Shown here: positions 32,772 through 32,932 of the stretch, piece after piece | Layout: the number at the start of each line of letters is the position of its first letter | How positions within the stretch are numbered: the first letter of the stretch is position 1 | DNA from: Burkholderiales bacterium | GTDB lineage: Bacteria; Pseudomonadota; Gammaproteobacteria; Burkholderiales; Burkholderiaceae_B | Reading direction: 5' to 3' | Length of the DNA stretch: 32,932 nucleotides | NCBI GenBank assembly: GCA_027484315.1 | Contig: JAIXTE010000007.1 | Location: 1-32,932 of the forward strand | The notes under the pieces: model-generated | Database searches by the model: none | Seen by the model: the letters and a program-made list of their open reading frames with translations, nothing else | Told to the model about the DNA's origin: nothing | Translations under genes and position numbers: made by a program

Positions 32772-32932
32772 TCAGTTGCGCACGTACATTTCAACACGGC
32801 GGTTTTGGGTACGGCCCGCTTCGGTGTCGTTGCTGGCCACAGGGAAACCTTCACCCAGACCGGCGGCGGTCAGGCGGCCACCGTCAATGCCCTTGCCTGT
32901 CAGAAAGCTTGTGACAGACTGGGCACGGCGAA
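32772..32932 (-). CDS. OmpA-family protein, C-terminal end (partial)
   Basis: Only the last 52 residues are in the window; the frame enters from the right edge and stops at 32772. The residues RRAQSVTSFLTGKGID, LTAAGLGEGFPVASNDTEAGR and QNRRVEMYVRN are the end of an OmpA/Pal-type peptidoglycan-binding domain, including the conserved NRRVE motif. Such proteins tether the outer membrane to the cell wall. The N-terminal part, and therefore the exact protein type, cannot be seen. Confidence 0.9.
   Translation of the reverse strand, partial: RRAQSVTSFLTGKGIDGGRLTAAGLGEGFPVASNDTEAGRTQNRRVEMYVRN

Overview
This window looks like chromosomal DNA of a Gram-negative betaproteobacterium, probably Burkholderiales; a Limnobacter-like organism is my guess and is not proven by anything here. 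The supporting evidence is a TamA/TamB outer-membrane assembly pair, a LapA/RTX-type adhesin N-terminus, an Amt transporter with a sigma-54/NtrC-type promoter, a full beta-oxidation gene set and an OmpA-like C-terminus.

Layout. 1-588 (-) is the N-terminus of a large surface adhesin that runs off the edge into an Asp-Ala repeat. 990-7548 (+) holds tamA, tamB and a DUF599-type membrane protein. 7563-8768 (-) is amt. 8876-10282 (-) is a putative effector-like protein (B1). Then follow a TetR regulator (-), a vapBC toxin-antitoxin pair (+) and the beta-oxidation operon thiolase-fadB-fadE (11880-17627, +). 17691-22101 (-) holds three paralogues (A1, A2, A3). A CoA-transferase gene (22245-23252, +) collides with B2 (23191-25416, -), which is followed by B3 (25562-27715, -). 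Divergent from B3 is a fourth A paralogue, A4 (27875-29047, +). Then come a GT2 glycosyltransferase, a 6-TM membrane protein (-), fadD (+), a strong terminator and the end of an OmpA-like gene (-).

The notable system is the set of A and B genes plus the 6-TM gene. Family A (four copies) carries an H-x18-D/N ... Q-x5-C arrangement, as in CE-clan cysteine proteases and YopJ-type acetyltransferases. One copy (A1) has lost every catalytic residue. Family B (three copies) shares a Cys-containing helix followed about 57-76 residues later by an E-[VI]-H-x-V segment, and remotely resembles the NEL-type E3 ubiquitin ligase domain. Seven promoters in front of these genes share one motif, nGAAC(C/T)-N15-n(C/T)ACnnA. 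It closely resembles the HrpL-type 'hrp box' (GGAACC-N15/16-CCACNNA) that drives type III effector genes. Three of these motifs lie at exactly the same distance from their start codons. Together this suggests an effector regulon controlled by an HrpL/BtrS-like ECF sigma factor and dispersed among fatty-acid degradation genes. The secretion system and the sigma factor are not in this window, so secretion is inferred.

The housekeeping genes form two themes: envelope assembly (tamA, tamB, adhesin, OmpA-like) and fatty-acid degradation (fadD activation, fadE dehydrogenation, fadB hydration/oxidation, thiolase cleavage, CoA-transferase). The first gene of the fad operon and the CoA-transferase gene each have an 18-bp inverted repeat (7-4-7) upstream, candidates for TetR-type control.
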